A stretch of DNA of 64,000 bases from Panulirus ornatus (Eukaryota > Arthropoda > Malacostraca > Decapoda > Palinuridae). The stretch lies in NCBI RefSeq assembly GCF_036320965.1, contig NC_092230.1, forward strand, positions 50,951,282-51,015,281, in the 5' to 3' direction. The notes beneath the pieces were generated by a model. It saw only the letters and a program-made list of their open reading frames with translations. It made no database searches and was not told the DNA's origin. A program made the translations under genes and the position numbers. Below, piece after piece: positions 10,736 through 24,300 of the stretch; position 1 is the stretch's first letter, and each line of letters begins with the position of its first letter.

Positions 10736-11987
10736 AACCAACTGCTATGAAAACAAAGTAAGTATGGGAATATAGTTATGGTTGTCAGGAAGGTGCAGAT
10801 GTTATGTTGGATATGTCTATAAGAGTACAGAGGGAATTTATGCTCGGAAATTTTTAAATGAATTTGTACCCATATTTCACCAGCAACACCACCACCAGCC
10901 ACTGCCACCACTCTCTTTTCCACCAACAACTACAACATCAACAGCTATCAACTGTCAACTAGCTTTAGTACCACCATCACAATCTCTACTCAACATCACC
11001 ACAAGGTATAGATGACTTAAGAGTAGAGAAGGACTTAGGGACTTTGTAGAAAAGACAGTGAAATCAAATTTGTTTCTTCTGAGTGTCTTTTTCAGCATGA
11101 AAGATATTGTAAAGGGCTAGAAAATGTTAGAGGGGTATGGAGGAAGCAATTAAGATGTATGGAAATGTGCTTCTGAAGCCAGGAAATCTTGTGTAAAGGA
11201 GACTGTTTCCATCAGTTGGTAGATGCCAAGAAGTTACAATTTACAGTTTGGTTACAATTTGCACATAAGAAAGTCATTTTTTGTGTGAGGGAACATTTAC
11301 TAATAGCTGGAAATCTCTCACAGACTGAAGTGCTGCACACCAATTATTCACTCTAACAGGGGAAATCCCTAATGTAAATCCTGACTAACCAGTCAACAAT
11401 GCTTTCACCACTTTTTCTGAGAAATTCAGTGGTAGATATGTGATCTGTATGTAAATATGGTTGCTTTGGCCATGAACCAGTAGGTTCATAACCTAACCTC
11501 TGTAGCAGTCTCTGATTGGCCAAGAGTAGGCCCAGAATGAGCTAGTAGGCATAGGCTTGTTATCTCTTGAGAGGATAGTGATGAGCTGTGAAAGTCAGTA
11601 TTCCTCAATACTCTCCAACAGACAGACAAAGAGTTAAGAAGGTTCCAACCATGATATTATACTTAGAAAATGTCTCATACTCCCAGGACACTGTCTCATG
11701 GAGAAAAGTCTTTCAAAGTTCAAAATGTACTTTTTAAGAAATGAGAAAACTGGTCGGGCAACAGGCTTTTAATATTAGTAATTGCTTCATTAGTTCCGTA
11801 TAGGATAACAGTGGCTTATTCAAATTGCAGCTACCTTGTATGTTTTTATACTAATTTACAAACTGGGCATGGGTTGAATTAGCCTTTGAATGATTTAGAG
11901 GCTATATTTATCTTATCCACCCCATGAATAGAATGAAAGATAGATAGACTGATGCTTATTTTATAATGGAATTATACTATTTCTCAG
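10736..11987. other. Intron sequence without recognised features
   Basis: It is AT-rich, apparently low-copy sequence with stops in all frames over most of its length. It ends with a pyrimidine-containing tract (ttatactatttctcag) that serves as the acceptor of the next exon. I see no transposon remnant or RNA gene here. Confidence 0.5.
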
Positions 11988-12121
11988 CTACGTAAGGAAA
12001 CCGAAAACATCATGAAGCGAGCAACAACATTAATGAGCATGCTTTCCTTTGGATGTGGGACAAGCCGTAATGGATTTCGGAAGAATACTCTAAAGAAAAC
12101 ACCACAAGGCAACCATTATGG
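11988..12121 (+). CDS. RUNDC1: RUNDC1-like gene, exon upstream of the RUN domain
   Basis: The exon (134 nt) is bounded by tttctcag|CTACGT and TATGG|gtgagt. Its open frame starts in phase 0 and encodes 44 codons beginning LRKETENIMKRATTLMSML and ending KKTPQGNHY, plus two bases (GG). The first base of the exon at 26834 (A) completes a glycine codon, so the two exons join in frame. The N-terminal half is amphipathic and helix-like, fitting a coiled-coil segment before the RUN domain. It is too short for any ORF of its own and lies in sequence with no repeat matches in the window. The assignment rests on the phase match with the two recognisable RUN exons. Confidence 0.65.
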
Positions 12122-12189
12122 GTGAGTGTGCAGTGGCAGTCTTCTACAGTGGATTATCTGTACATCTATATCTTGGTTGCAAATTTCCT

Positions 12190-13280
12190 CTAGGAACTCC
12201 AATCAAGAGGTGGCCATGGCAAAAGAATCTCCACTTATTCCTGTCCTTACATGCCTCCCTCGCATATGCCACTCCGTGCATTCTTCCCTCATTCCTCTCC
12301 CTCCAGTACTCTTTCACCCTATTTCTCCATGTCTCATATGGTCTTCCTATCACACCAACCCCTTTAATCATACTATCATACCCTCTCTCTGTAAACTCCC
12401 CATCATACATTTTTTCTCATATCCAAACCACCTCAAAGTATTCCATCTCACCCTGTTTACAGTTCATACCCTTTGCATTCCCTGCCTTACCAGATCACTT
12501 ATATACCTCCTCATTACTTTCTTCAATCCATCTAGAGATACCACATGCTCCTTTGAGTTAACTCATTTCCACAGTTTGGATTCTTGAACATTGTGTTTCT
12601 TCTCATGTCCATGATTTTGCTGCATAGGTCAGGCTAAGGAAGACTAAGTTGTCCCTTAACCCTTTCTTCACTTCCTTTATTCTGTTATTCTATTAAAGGA
12701 CCTTATGACTCTTCTATCCTGTCCTGCTCTCTCCCTTGAATATCATTCCATATCACTAAACTTACCCAAGTTAGCCACCAAATACTTGGGTCCTGTCACC
12801 TCTTTTAGTCTTTCTCCCCATATGTCTATAAAATAATTTAGTACACTTTCTTCTCTCACTCTGTAGGGCTTTGCAAAATCTATACTTTCACTCTGTTTCT
12901 TTTCAAACACATTATCTCATTTTTAATCACATGTACCTGAAATTGTCTGTGCTTGTACTCATCATAAAACTCATAACCTTCTGCAACTCCTCTTCACTCT
13001 CAGCAGAAAGCAGTATCATCCACAAACAGACCTCTCACTAACCACCATACCTTACCACAACACTCCCTCTCTCCACCACTTTTCCCTAATTTTGCTTCAT
13101 CTGTTTTATCACTCAATCCATATACTGTATATGTTAAAAAGCCACAGTGATATCACATAGCCCTCTCTCACTCCCACATGTATAATACACCAAAACTTTT
13201 GATCAACTCTCCACATGCATTTGCTATTCTGTAGGCTTTCATTCCATCCATAATTTGTCCCCCTGTCCCATATATTCATA
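12190..13280 (-). pseudogene. LINE-B, highly degraded RT and C-terminal part
   Basis: On the - strand, residues resembling a second RTE-like family are visible. They include CMWRVDQKF...IHVGVREGYVISLWLFNIY (motif B region, near 13150), a decayed VDDTAF (about 13010), and a C-terminal piece 12144-12410 with GRPYETWRNRVKEYWRERN and REACKDRNKWRFFCHGH. Stops and frameshifts are frequent. The C-terminus differs from that of LINE-A, so I treat it as a separate older family. Confidence 0.65.
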
Positions 13281-13282
13281 TA

Positions 13283-14091
13283 TAGCACTAGGAAAAGACA
13301 ACAAAAGTCACATTCGTTCACACTCAGTCTCTAGCTGTCATGTGTAATGCACCAAAACCACAGTTCCCTTTCCACATCCAGGCCCCACAAAACTTTCCAT
13401 GGTTTACCCCAGATGCTTCATATGCCCTGGTTCAATCCATTGACAGTGTGTTGACCCTGGTATACCACATCGTTCCAATTCACTCTATTCCTTTCACACC
13501 CTTCACCCTCCTGTATCTTCAGGTCCCGATCCCTCAAAATCTTTTTCACTCCTTCCTTCCACCTCCAATTGGTGTCCCACTTCTCGTTTCCTCCACCTTT
13601 GATATATATATATTCTCTTTGTCAGTCTTTCCTCACTCATTCTCTCCATGTGACCAAACCCTTTCAATACACTCATTCTCTCCATGTGACCAAACCCTTT
13701 CAATACATCCTCTTCTGCTCTCTCAACCACACTCTTTTTATTACCACACATCTCTCTAACCCTTTCATTACTTACTGGATCAAACCACCTCACACCGCAT
13801 ATTGTCCTCAAACACTTCATTTCCAACACATCCACTCTCCTCCGCACAACCTTATCTATAGCCCATGCCTCACAGCCATATAAAATTGTTGGAACCACTA
13901 TTCCTTCAGACATACCCAGTTTTGCTCTGAGATAATGTTCTCGCCCTCCACACATTCTTCAACACTCCCAGAACCTTTGCCCCCTCCCCACCCTGTGACT
14001 CACTTCTGCTTCCATGGTTCCATCCACTGCTAAATCCACTCCCAGATATCTAAAACACTTCACTTCCTCCAGTTTTTCTCCATTCAAATCT
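13283..14091 (-). mobile_element. Old LINE-A copy, 3' part (split by nested insertion)
   Basis: This is a diverged LINE-A: the long-type 3' UTR without its terminal hairpin, and a C-terminal coding part with frameshifts. It contains a 36-bp tandem duplication (13634-13705) that repeats the codons around MERMSVLKGFGH. The element is interrupted at 14091/14092 by a younger LINE-A and resumes at 16321. Confidence 0.9.
14079..14091. repeat. Target-site duplication, left copy
   Basis: The 13-bp sequence tccattcaaatct is repeated exactly at 16321-16333, flanking the nested LINE-A copy. It is part of the coding sequence of the older element. Confidence 0.92.
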
Positions 14092-16320
14092 TTTTTTTTT
14101 TTTTTTTTTATACTTTGTCGCTGTCTCCCGCGTTTGCGAGGTAGCGCAAGGAAACAGACAAAAGAAATGGCCCAACCCCCCCCCCCCATACACATGTACA
14201 TACACACGTCCACACACGCAAACATACATACCTACACAGCTTTCCATGGTTTACCCCAGACGCTTCACATGCCTTGATTCAATCCACTGACAGCACGTCA
14301 ACCCCTGTATACCACATCGCTCCAATTCACTCTATTCCTTGCCCTCCTTTCACCCTCCTGCATGTTCAGGCCCCGATCACACAAAATCTTTTTCACTCCA
14401 TCTTTCCACCTCCAATTTGGTCTCCCTCTTCTCCTCGTTCCCTCCACCTCCGACACATATATCCTCTTGGTCAATCTTTCCTCACTCATTCTCTCCATGT
14501 GCCCAAACCATTTCAAAACACCCTCTTCTGCTCTCTCAACCACGCTCTTTTTATTTCCACACATCTCTCTTACCCTTACGTTACTTACTCGATCAAACCA
14601 CCTCACACCACACATTTTCCTCAAACATCTCATTTCCAGCACGTCCATCCTCCTGCGCACAACTCTATCCATAGCCCACGCCTCGCAACCATACAACATT
14701 GTTGGAACCACTATTCCTTCAAACATACCCATTTTTGCTTTCCGAGATAATGTTCTCGACTTCCACACATTTTTCAAGGCTCCCAAAATTTTCGCCCCCT
14801 CCCCCACCCTATGATCCACTTCCGCTTCCATGGTTCCATCCGCTGACAGATCCACTCCCAGATATCTAAAACACTTCACTTCCTCCAGTTTTTCTCCATT
14901 CAAACTCACCTCCCAATTGACTTGACCCTCAACCCTACTGTACCTAATAACCTTGCTCTTATTCACATTTACTCTTAACTTTCTTCTTCCACACACTTTA
15001 CCAAACTCAGTCACCAGCTTCTAAAGTTTCTCACATGAATCAGCCACCAGCGCTGTATCATCAGCGAACAACAACTTACTCACTTCCCAAGCTCTCTCAT
15101 CCCCAACAGACTTCATACTTGCCCCTCTTTCCAGGACTCTTGCATTTACCTCCCTAACAACCCCATCCATAAACAAATTAAACAACCATGGAGACATCAC
15201 ACACCCCTGCCGCAAACCTACATTCACTGAGAACCAATCACTTTCCTCTCTTCCTACACGTACACATGCCTTACATCCTCGATAAAAACTTTTCACTGCT
15301 TCTAACAACTTGCCTCCCACACCATATATTCTTAATACCTTCCACAGAGCATCTCTATCAACTCTATCATATGCCTTCTCCAGATCCATAAATGCTACAT
15401 ACAAATCCCTTTGCTTTTCTAAGTATTTCTCACATACATTCTTCAAAGCAAACACCTGATCCACACATCCTCTACCACTTCTGAAACCGCACTGCTCTTC
15501 CCCAATCTGATGCTCTGTACATGCCTTCACCCTCTCAATCAACACCCTCCCATATAATTTACCAGGAATACTCAACAAACTTATACCTCTGTAATTTGAG
15601 CACTCACTCTTATCCCCTTTGCCTTTGTACAATGGCACTATGCACGCATTCTGCCAATCCTCAGGCACCTCACCATGAGTCATACATACATTAAATAACC
15701 TTACCAACCAGTCAACAATACAGTCACCCCCTTTTTTAATAAATTCCACTGCAATACCATCCAAACCTGCTGCCTTGCCGGCTTTCATCTTCCGCAAAGC
15801 TTTTACTACCTCTTCTCTGTTTACCAAATCATTTTCCCTAACCCTCTCACTTTGCACACCACCTCGACCCAAACACCCTATATCTGCCACTCTGTCATCA
15901 GACACATTCAACAAACCTTCAAAATACTCATTCCATCTCCTTCTCACATCACCACTACTTGTTATCACCTCCCCATTTACGCCCTTCACTGAAGTTCCCA
16001 TTTGCTCCCTTGTCTTACGCACCCTATTTACCTCCTTCCAGAACATCTTTTTATTCTCCCTAAAATTTACTGATAGTCTCTCACCCCAACTCTCATTTGC
16101 CCTTTTTTTCACCTCTTGCACCTTTCTCTTGACCTCCTGTCTCTTTCTTTTATACTTCTCCCACTCAATTGCATTTTTTCCCTGCAAAAATCGTCCAAAT
16201 GCCTCTCTCTTCTCTTTCACTAATACTCTTACTTCTTCATCCCACCACTCACTACCCTTTCTAAACAGCCCACCTCCCACTCTTCTCATGCCACAAGCAT
16301 CTTTTGCGCAATCCATCACA
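14092..16320 (-). mobile_element. Young LINE-A nested in older LINE-A
   Basis: A 5'-truncated copy with its poly(A) tail (as T, 14092-14109), hairpin, short 3' UTR and coding region from just before CAKDACGMRRVGGG to the natural end. The frame 15021-16325 runs through RT motif A (FMDLEKAYDRVD) and FADD. A stop then replaces the glutamine of the LQKL motif, and the frame continues at 14298-15014. It shares SADGTMEAEV, GERLSVNFRENKK and RRRWNEYFEG with the intact copy at 57928-61258, so it is a close relative of that copy. A 13-bp target-site duplication flanks it. Confidence 0.95.
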
Positions 16321-18147
16321 TCCATTCAAATCTACCTCCCAATTAACTTGTCCCTCAACCCTACTGTACCTAATAACCTTGCTCTTATTCACATTTACTC
16401 TCAGCTTTCTTCTTTCACACACTTCACCAAACTCAGTCACCAACTTCTGCAGTTTCTCACCCGAATCAGCCACCACCAGCGAACAACAACTGACTCACTT
16501 TCCAAGCCGTCTCATCCACAACAGACTGCATACTTGCCCCTCTCTCCAAAACTCTTGCATGCACCTCCTTAACCACCCCATCTATGAACAAATTAAACAA
16601 CCATGGAGACATCACGCACCTCTGCCACAAACCGACATTCATTGGGAACTAATCACTTTCATCCCTTCCTACATCCTTGATAAAAACTTTTCACTGCTTC
16701 TAGCAACTTACCTCCCACACCATATACTCTTGAAACCTTCCACAAAGCATCTCTATAAACTCTATCATATGCCTTCTCCAGATCCATAAATGCTACATAC
16801 AGCTCCATCTGTTTTTCTAAGTATTTCTCACATACATTCTTCAAAGCAAACACGTGATCCACACATCTTCTACCGCTTCTGAAATCACACTGCTCCTCCC
16901 CAATCTGATTCTCTGTACATGACTTTACCCTCTCAATCAATACCCTCCCATATAATTTCCCAGAAATACTCGACAAACTTATACCTCTTTAATTTGAACA
17001 TTCACCTTTACCCCATTGCCTTTGCACAATGGCACTATGCATGCATTCCGCTAATCCTCAGGCACTTCACCATGAACCATACATGCACTGAATATCCTTA
17101 CCAACCAGTCAACAACACAATCACCCCCTATGAAATAGATTCCACTGCAATACCATCCAAACCCACCACCTTGCCAGCTTTCATCTTCCGCAATGCTTTC
17201 ACTACCTCTTCTCTGTTTACCAAACCATTCTCCCTGACCCTCTCACTTTGCACACCAACTCGATGAAAACACCATTGATCTGCCACTCTATCATCACCAC
17301 TATTTGTTATTACCTCCCCATAGCACCCTTCACTGATGTTCCCATTTGTTCTCTTGGCTTACGCAATTTATTTACCTCCTTCCAAAACATCTTTTTATTC
17401 TCCCTAAAATTTAATGATACTCTCTCACCCCAACTCTCATTTGCCCCCTTCTTCACCTCTTGCACCTTTCTCTTGACCTCCTGCCTCTTTCTTTTATACA
17501 TCTCCCAGTCATTGGCATTACTTCCCTGCAAAAATCGTCCAAACACCTCTCCTCTTTCACTAAGAATCTTACTTCTTCATCCCACCACTCACTACCCTCT
17601 CTAATCTGCCCACCTCCCACCTTTCTCATGCCACAATCATCTTTTGCACAAGCCATCCATCACTGCTTCCCTAAATACATCCCATTCCTCCCCCACTCCC
17701 CTTACGTCATTTGTTCTCACCTTTTTCCATTCTGCAGTCAGTCTTTCCAGGTACTTCCTCACATAAGTCTCTTTTCCAAGCTCACTTACTCTCACCACTC
17801 TCATCAGCCCAACATTCTCTCTTCTTTTCTGAAAACCTCTACAAATCTTCACCTTCGCTTTCACAAGATAATGATCAGACATTCTTCCAGTTGCCCGTCT
17901 CAGCACATTAACATCCTAAAGTCTCTCTTTCACACACCTATCAATTAACACATAATCCAATAATGCTCTCTGGCCATCTCTCCTACTTCCATATGTATAC
18001 TTATGTATATCTCTTTTTAAACCAGGTATTCCCAATCACCAGTCCTTTTTCAGCACAAAAATCTATAAACTCTTCACCATTTCCATTTACTATGCTTAAC
18101 ACCCCATGTACACCAATTATACCCTCAAGTACCACAGTATTCACCTG
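16321..18147 (-). mobile_element. Old LINE-A copy, 5' part (after nested insertion)
   Basis: The older element resumes with the codons for VNWEVDLNG and carries RT, linker and part of the endonuclease (to the residues around EGIIGVHGV, about 18100). Many stops and indels break it, including a deletion at the FADD position (about 16478) and a large gap near 17300. It is 5'-truncated at 18147, where LINE-B sequence of the opposite orientation begins. Confidence 0.9.
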
Positions 18148-18523
18148 TTAAGTGTGTAAGAATGTTGACTGATAGAATGACGGAATTGACTAAATGCAGA
18201 ATAAGTGAGGAGCAAGAGGGTTTTAGGAAAGGGAGGGGATATGAGATCAGATTTTTGTGGTGAAAATGAATGTAGAAAAGTCTCAAGCAAAAGGTAAGAA
18301 GCTGTATGCAGCTCTTATGAAAATGGAGAAGGCATACTACGGAGTTGAGTGGAATGCTGTATAGGATGCGTTAAAGATTTATGTATAGGATCGGTGGTGC
18401 AGCTGGTCGGTGGTGTCAAAGCCTTCAATAAAGTAGCAAATGCATGTGCAGGAGTGGATGGAGAGTTCAGTAAAAGTTTCAGTATACATGGTGGTGTAGG
18501 ACAGGGCTGTGTGATATCACCAT
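18148..18523 (+). pseudogene. LINE-B RT fragment
   Basis: Interrupted frames spell MLTDRMTELTKCRISEEQEGFRKGRGYE, a decayed motif A (EKAYYGVEWNA) and GVGQGCVISP at the right end. All are stations of an RTE-like RT that differ from LINE-A. It stops abruptly at 18523, where LINE-A begins at aggctcag. Confidence 0.7.
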
Positions 18524-21316
18524 AGGCTCAGATTGGGGTGTCTAAATGTGTGTGGATGTGACCAAGATGAGAAAAAAGGAGAGATAGGTGGTATGTTTGA
18601 GAAAAGGAACCTGGATGTTTTGGCTCTGAGTGAAACGATGCTGAAGGATGAAGGGAAAGAGTGGTTTGGGAATGTTTTGGGGGTAAAGTCAGGGATTGGT
18701 GAAAGGACAAGAGCAAAGGAAGGAGTAGCACTACTCCTGAAGCAGGAGTTGTGGGAGTATGTGATAGAGTGTAAGAAAGTAAAACCTAGATTGATATAGG
18801 TAAAACTGAAAGTGGATGGAGAGAGATGGGTGATTATTGATACCGATGCACCTGTTCATGAGAAGAAAGATCATGAGAGGCAAGTGTTTTGGGAGCAGCT
18901 GAGTGAGTGTGTTAGCAGCTTTGATGCACGAGACCGGGTTATTGTGATGGGTGATTTGAATGCAAAGGTGAGTAATGTGGCAGTTGAGGGAATAATTGGT
19001 GTACATGGGGTGTTCAGTGTTGTAAATGGAAATGGTGAAGAGCTTATAGATTTGTGTGCTGAAAAAGGACTGGTGATTGGGAATAACTGGTTTAAAAAGA
19101 GAGATATACATAAATATACGTATGTGAGTAGGAGAGATGGCCAGAGGGTGTGTTAATTGATAGGCATGCAAATGAGAGGCTTTTGGATGTTACTGTCCTG
19201 AGAGGGGCAGCTGGAGGTGAAAAAGAGGACAAATGAGAGTTGGGGTGAGAGAGTATCATTAAATTTTAGGGAGACTGAAAAGATGTTTTGGAATGAGGTA
19301 AATAAAGTGCGTAAGACAAGAGAACAAATGGGAACATCGGTGAAGGGGGCCAATAGGGAGGTAATAACAAGTAGTGATGAAGTGAAAAGGAGATGGAGTG
19401 AGTATTTTGAAGGTTTTTTGAATGTGTTTGATGATAGAGTGGCAGGTATAGGGTGTTTTGGACGAGGTGGTATTCGAAGTGAGAGGGTTAGGGAGAATGG
19501 TTTGGTGAACAGAGAAGAGGTAGTGAAAGCTTTGCAGAAGATGAAAGCCAGCAAGGCGGCTGGTTTGGATGGTATTGCAGTGGAATCTATTAAAAAAGGG
19601 GGTGACTATGTTGATAATTGGTTGGTAAGAATATTCAATATATGTATGGATCATGGCGAAGTGCCTGAGGATTGGCAGAATGCATGCATATTGCCATTGT
19701 ATAAAGGGAAAGGGGATAAAGGTGAGTGTTCAAGTTACAGAGGCATAAGTTTGCTGAGTACCTGGGAAATTATATGGGAGGGTATTGATTGTGAGGATGA
19801 AGACATGCACAGAGCATCTGATTGGGGAGGAGCAGTGTGGTTTCAGAAGTGGTAGAGGATGTGTGGATCAGGTGTTTGCTTTGAAGAATGTATGTTAGAA
19901 ATACTCAGAAATACAGATGGATTTGTATATAGCATTTATGGATCTGGAGAAGGCGTATGATAGGGTTGATAGAGATTCTTTGTTGAAGAGTATATAGTGT
20001 GGGAGATAAATTGCTAGATGCAGTGAAACGTTTTTACCATGGATGTAAGGCACGCATATGAGTAGGAAGAGAGGAAAGTGATTGGTTCCCAGTGAATGTC
20101 AGTTTGTGGCAGGGGTGCATGATGTTTCCATGGTTCTTTAATTTGTTTATGGATGGGGTGGTTAGAGAGGTGAATGGGGTGGTTAGGTAGGTGAATGCAA
20201 GAGTTTTGGAAAGAAACACAAGTATACAGTCTGCTCTGGATGAGAGGGCTTGGGAAGTGAGTCAATTGTTGTTCGCTGATGATACAGTGCTGGTGGCTGA
20301 TTCGGGTGAGAAATTGCAGAAGTTAGTGACTGAGTTTGGTAAAGTGTGTGAAAGAAGAAAGTTGAGAGTAAATGTGAATAAGAGCAAGGTTATTAGGTTT
20401 AGTAGGGTTGAGGGACAAGTTGATTGGGAGATAAGTTTGAATGGAGAAAAACTGGAGGAATTGAAGTGTTTTAGATATCTGGGAGTGGATTTGGCAGTGG
20501 ATGGAACCATGGAAGCAGAAGTGAGTCACAGGGTGGTGGAGGGAGCAAAGGTTCTGGGAGCATTAAAGAATGTGTGGAAGATGAGAACATTATCTCCAAG
20601 AGCAAAAATGCATATTTAAGGAATAGTGGTTCCAATAAAGTTATATGGTTGCAAGGCATAGGTTATAGATAAGGTTGTGCAGAGGAGGGTGGATGTGTTG
20701 GAAATGAAGTGTTTAAGGACAATATGTGGTGTGAGGTGGTTTGATGAAGTAAGTAATAATAGGGTAAGAGAGATGTGTGGTAATGAAAAGATTGTGGTTG
20801 AGAGAGCAGAAGAGAGTGTGTTGAAATGGTTTAGATACATAGGGAGAATGAGTGAGGAAAGATTGACAAAGAGAATTTATATGTCAGAGGTGGAGGGAAC
20901 AAGGAGAAGTGGGAAAACAAATTGGAGGTGGAAGGATTGAGTGTAAAAGATTTTGAGGGATCAGGGCCTGAAGTTACAGGAGGGTGAAAGGCATGCAAGG
21001 AATAGAGTAAATTGGAATGATGTGATATACTGGGGTGGACGTGCTGTCATTGGATTGGACCAGGGCATGTGAAGCTTCTGGGGTAAACCATGGAAAGGTC
21101 TGTGGGGCCTGGATATGGAAAGGGAACTGTGGTTTGGGTGTATTACGTATGACAGCTGGAGACTGAGTGTGAAAGAATGTGGCCTTTTTTGTATGTTCCT
21201 GTTGCTACCTCACTGGAGGGGAAGGGGATGCTATTTTGTGTGTGGCGGGATGGCGACGGGAATAGATGAAGGCCTCAAGTATGAATATGTACATGTGTAT
21301 AATGAAATGATAAAAT
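18524..21316 (+). mobile_element. LINE-A, old copy with internal deletion
   Basis: It starts at the codons for LRVGCLNVCG, without the leader. The endonuclease is readable (18533-19156: LSET, MGDLNAKV, YVSRRDGQR). About 460 bp between the endonuclease end and the linker are missing at 19216 (GAAGG joined to VKKRTNESWG). RT runs 19217-19855 and, after frameshifts, 20191-20619, which includes FADDTVLVAD. The C-terminal part is 20677-20940. The 3' UTR is the long type and is cut before the terminal hairpin. Confidence 0.92.
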
Positions 21317-21347
21317 AATAATATATATATTTATTTTATTTTATTTT

Positions 21348-24300
21348 TATCCCTGGGGATAGGGGAGAAAGAATACTTCCCACGCATTCCTCATGTGTTG
21401 TAGAAGGCGACTAAAGGGGATGGGAGCAGGGGGGCTAGAAACCCTCCTCTCCTTATATTATAACTTTCTAAAAGAGGAAACAGAAGAAGGAGTCATGCGG
21501 GGAGTGCTCATCCTCTTCAAAGGCTCAGGTTGGGGTGTCTAAATGTGTGTGGATGTAACCAAAATGAGAAAAAAAGAGAGATAGGTAGTATGTTTGAGGA
21601 AAGGAACCTGGATGTTTTGGCTCTAAGTGAAACAAAACTCAAGGGTAAAGGGGAAAAGTGGTTTGGGAATGTCTTGGGAGTAAAGTCAGGGATTAGTGAG
21701 AGGATGAGAGCAAGGGAAGGAGTAGCACTACTCCTGAAACAAGAGTGGTGGGACTATGTGATAGAGTGTAAGAAAGTAAACTCTAGATTGATATGGGTAA
21801 AACTGAAAGTGGATGGAGAGAGATGGGTGATTATTGGTGCATATGCACCAGGACATGAGAAGAAAGATCATGAGAGGGAAGTGTTTTGGGAGCAGCTGAG
21901 TGAGTGTGTTAGTAGTTTTAATGCATGAGACCGGGTTATAGTGATGGGTGATTTGAATGGAAAGGTGAGTAATGTGGCAGTTGAGGGAATGATTGGTGTA
22001 CATGGGGTGTTTAGTGTTGTAAATGGAAATGGTGAAGAACTTGTAGATTTATGTGCTGAATACCTGGTTTAAAAAGAGAAATATACATAAGTATACGTAT
22101 GTAAGTAGGAGAGATGGCCAGAGAGCGTTATTTGATTACTTTGGCGAAAGTGAAGATTTGTAGAGGTTTTCAGAAAAGAAGAGAGAATGTTGGGGTGAAG
22201 AGAGTGGTGAGAGTAATTGAGCTTGGGAAGGAGACTTGTGTGAGGAAGTACCAGGAGAGACTGAGTACAGAATGGAAAAAGGTGAGAACAAATGACGTAA
22301 GTGGAGTAGGGGAGGAATGGGATATATTTAGGGAAGCAGTGATGGCTTGCGCAAAAGATGCTTGTGGCATGAGAAGCATGGGAGATGGGCACATTAGAGA
22401 AGGTAGTGAGTGGTGGGATGAAGAAGTAAGATTATTAGTGAAAGAGAAGAGAGGCATTTGGACGATTTTTGCAGGGAAATAATGCAAATGACTGGGAGAT
22501 GTATAAAAGAAAGAGGCAGAAGGCCAAGAGAAAGGTGCAAGAGGGCAAATGTGAGTTGGGGTGAGAGAGTATCATTAAATTTTAGGGAGAATAAAGAGAT
22601 TTTTTGGAAGGAGGTAAATAAAGTGTGTAAGACAAGGGAACAAATGGGAACAATGGTGAAGGGGGCAAATGGGGAGGTGATAGCAAGCAGTGGTGATGTG
22701 AGAAGGAGTTGGAGTGACTATTTTGAAGGTTTGTTGAATGTGTTTGATGATAGAGTGGCAGATATAGGGTGTTTTGGTTGAGGTGGTGTGCAAAGTGAAA
22801 GGGTTAGGGAGAATGATTTGGTAAACAGAAAAGAGGTAGTAAAAGCTTTGCAGAAAATGAAAGCCAGCAAGGCAGTGGGGTTGGATGGCATTGCAGTGGA
22901 ATTTATTAAAAAAGGGGGTGACTGTATTGTTGACTGATTGGTAAGGTTATTTGATGTAAGTATGACTCATGGTGAGGTGCCTGAGGATTGGCGGAATGCT
23001 TGCATAGTGCCATTGTACAAAGGCAAAGGGGATAAAAGTGAGTGCTCAAATTACAGAGGTATAAGTTTGTTGAGTATTCCTGGTAAATTATATGGTAAGG
23101 TATTGATTGAGAGGGTGAAGGCATGTACAGAGCATCAGATTGGGGAAGAGCAGTGTGGTTTCAGAAGTGGTAGAGGATGTGTGGATCAGGTGTTTGCTTT
23201 GAAGAATGTATGTGAGAAATACTTAGAAAAGCAAATGGATTTGTATGTAGCATTTATGGATCTTTAGAAGGCATATGATAGAGTTGATAGAGATGCTCTG
23301 TGGAAGGTATTAAGAATATATGGTGTGGGAGGCAGGTTGTTATAAGCAGTTAAAAGATTTTATTGAGGGTGTAAGGCATGTGTACGTGTAGGAAAAGAGG
23401 AAAGTGATTGGTTCTCAGTGAATGTTGGTTTGCGGCAGGGGTGTGTGATGTCTCCATGGTTGTTTAATTTGTTTATGGATGGGGTTGTTAGAGAGGTGAA
23501 AGCAAGAGTTTTGGAAAGAGGGGCAATGCAGTCTGTTGGGGATGAGAGAGCTTGGGAAGTGAGTCAGTTGTTGCTCGTTGATGATACAGCGCTGGTGGCT
23601 GATTCAGATGAGAAACTTTAGAAGCTGGTGACTGAGTTTGGTAAAGTGTGTGAAAGAAGAAAGCTGAGAGTAAATGTGAATAAGAGCAAGGTTATTAGGT
23701 ACAGTAGGGTTGAGGGACAAGTCAATTGGGAGGTAAATTTGAATGGAGAAAAACTGGAGGAATTGAAGTGTTTTAGATATCTGGGAGTGGATTTGACAGC
23801 AGATGGAACCATGGAAGTGGAAGTGAATCACAGGGTGGGGGAGGGGGCGAAAGTTCTGGGCGCGTTGAAGAATGTGTGGAAGTCAAGAATGTTATCTTGG
23901 AAAGCAGAAATGGGTATGTTTGAAGGAATAGTGGCTCCAACAATGTTGTATGGTTGTGAGGCGTGAGCTATAGATAGAGTTGTGCGCAGGAGGGTGAATG
24001 TGCTGGAAATGAGATGCTTGAGGACAATATGTGGTGTGAGGTGGTTTGTTCAAGTAAGTAATGAAAGGATAAGAGAGATGTGTGGTAATAAAAAGAGTGT
24101 GGTTGAGAGAGCAGAAGAGGGTGTATTGAAATGGTTTGGTCACATGGAGAGAATGAGTGAGGAAAGATTGACCAAGAGGATATATGTTAGAGGTGGAGGG
24201 AACGAGGAGATGTGGGAGACCAAATTGGAGGTGGAAAAATGGAGTGAAAAAGATTTTGAGTGATCAGGGCCTGAACATGCAGAAGGGTGAAAGGCATGCA

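Noticed and set aside
10353..10775. Histidine/proline-rich open frames
   Set aside because: They result from (ACC)n-type triplets in several frames, with no conserved domain and no splice context.
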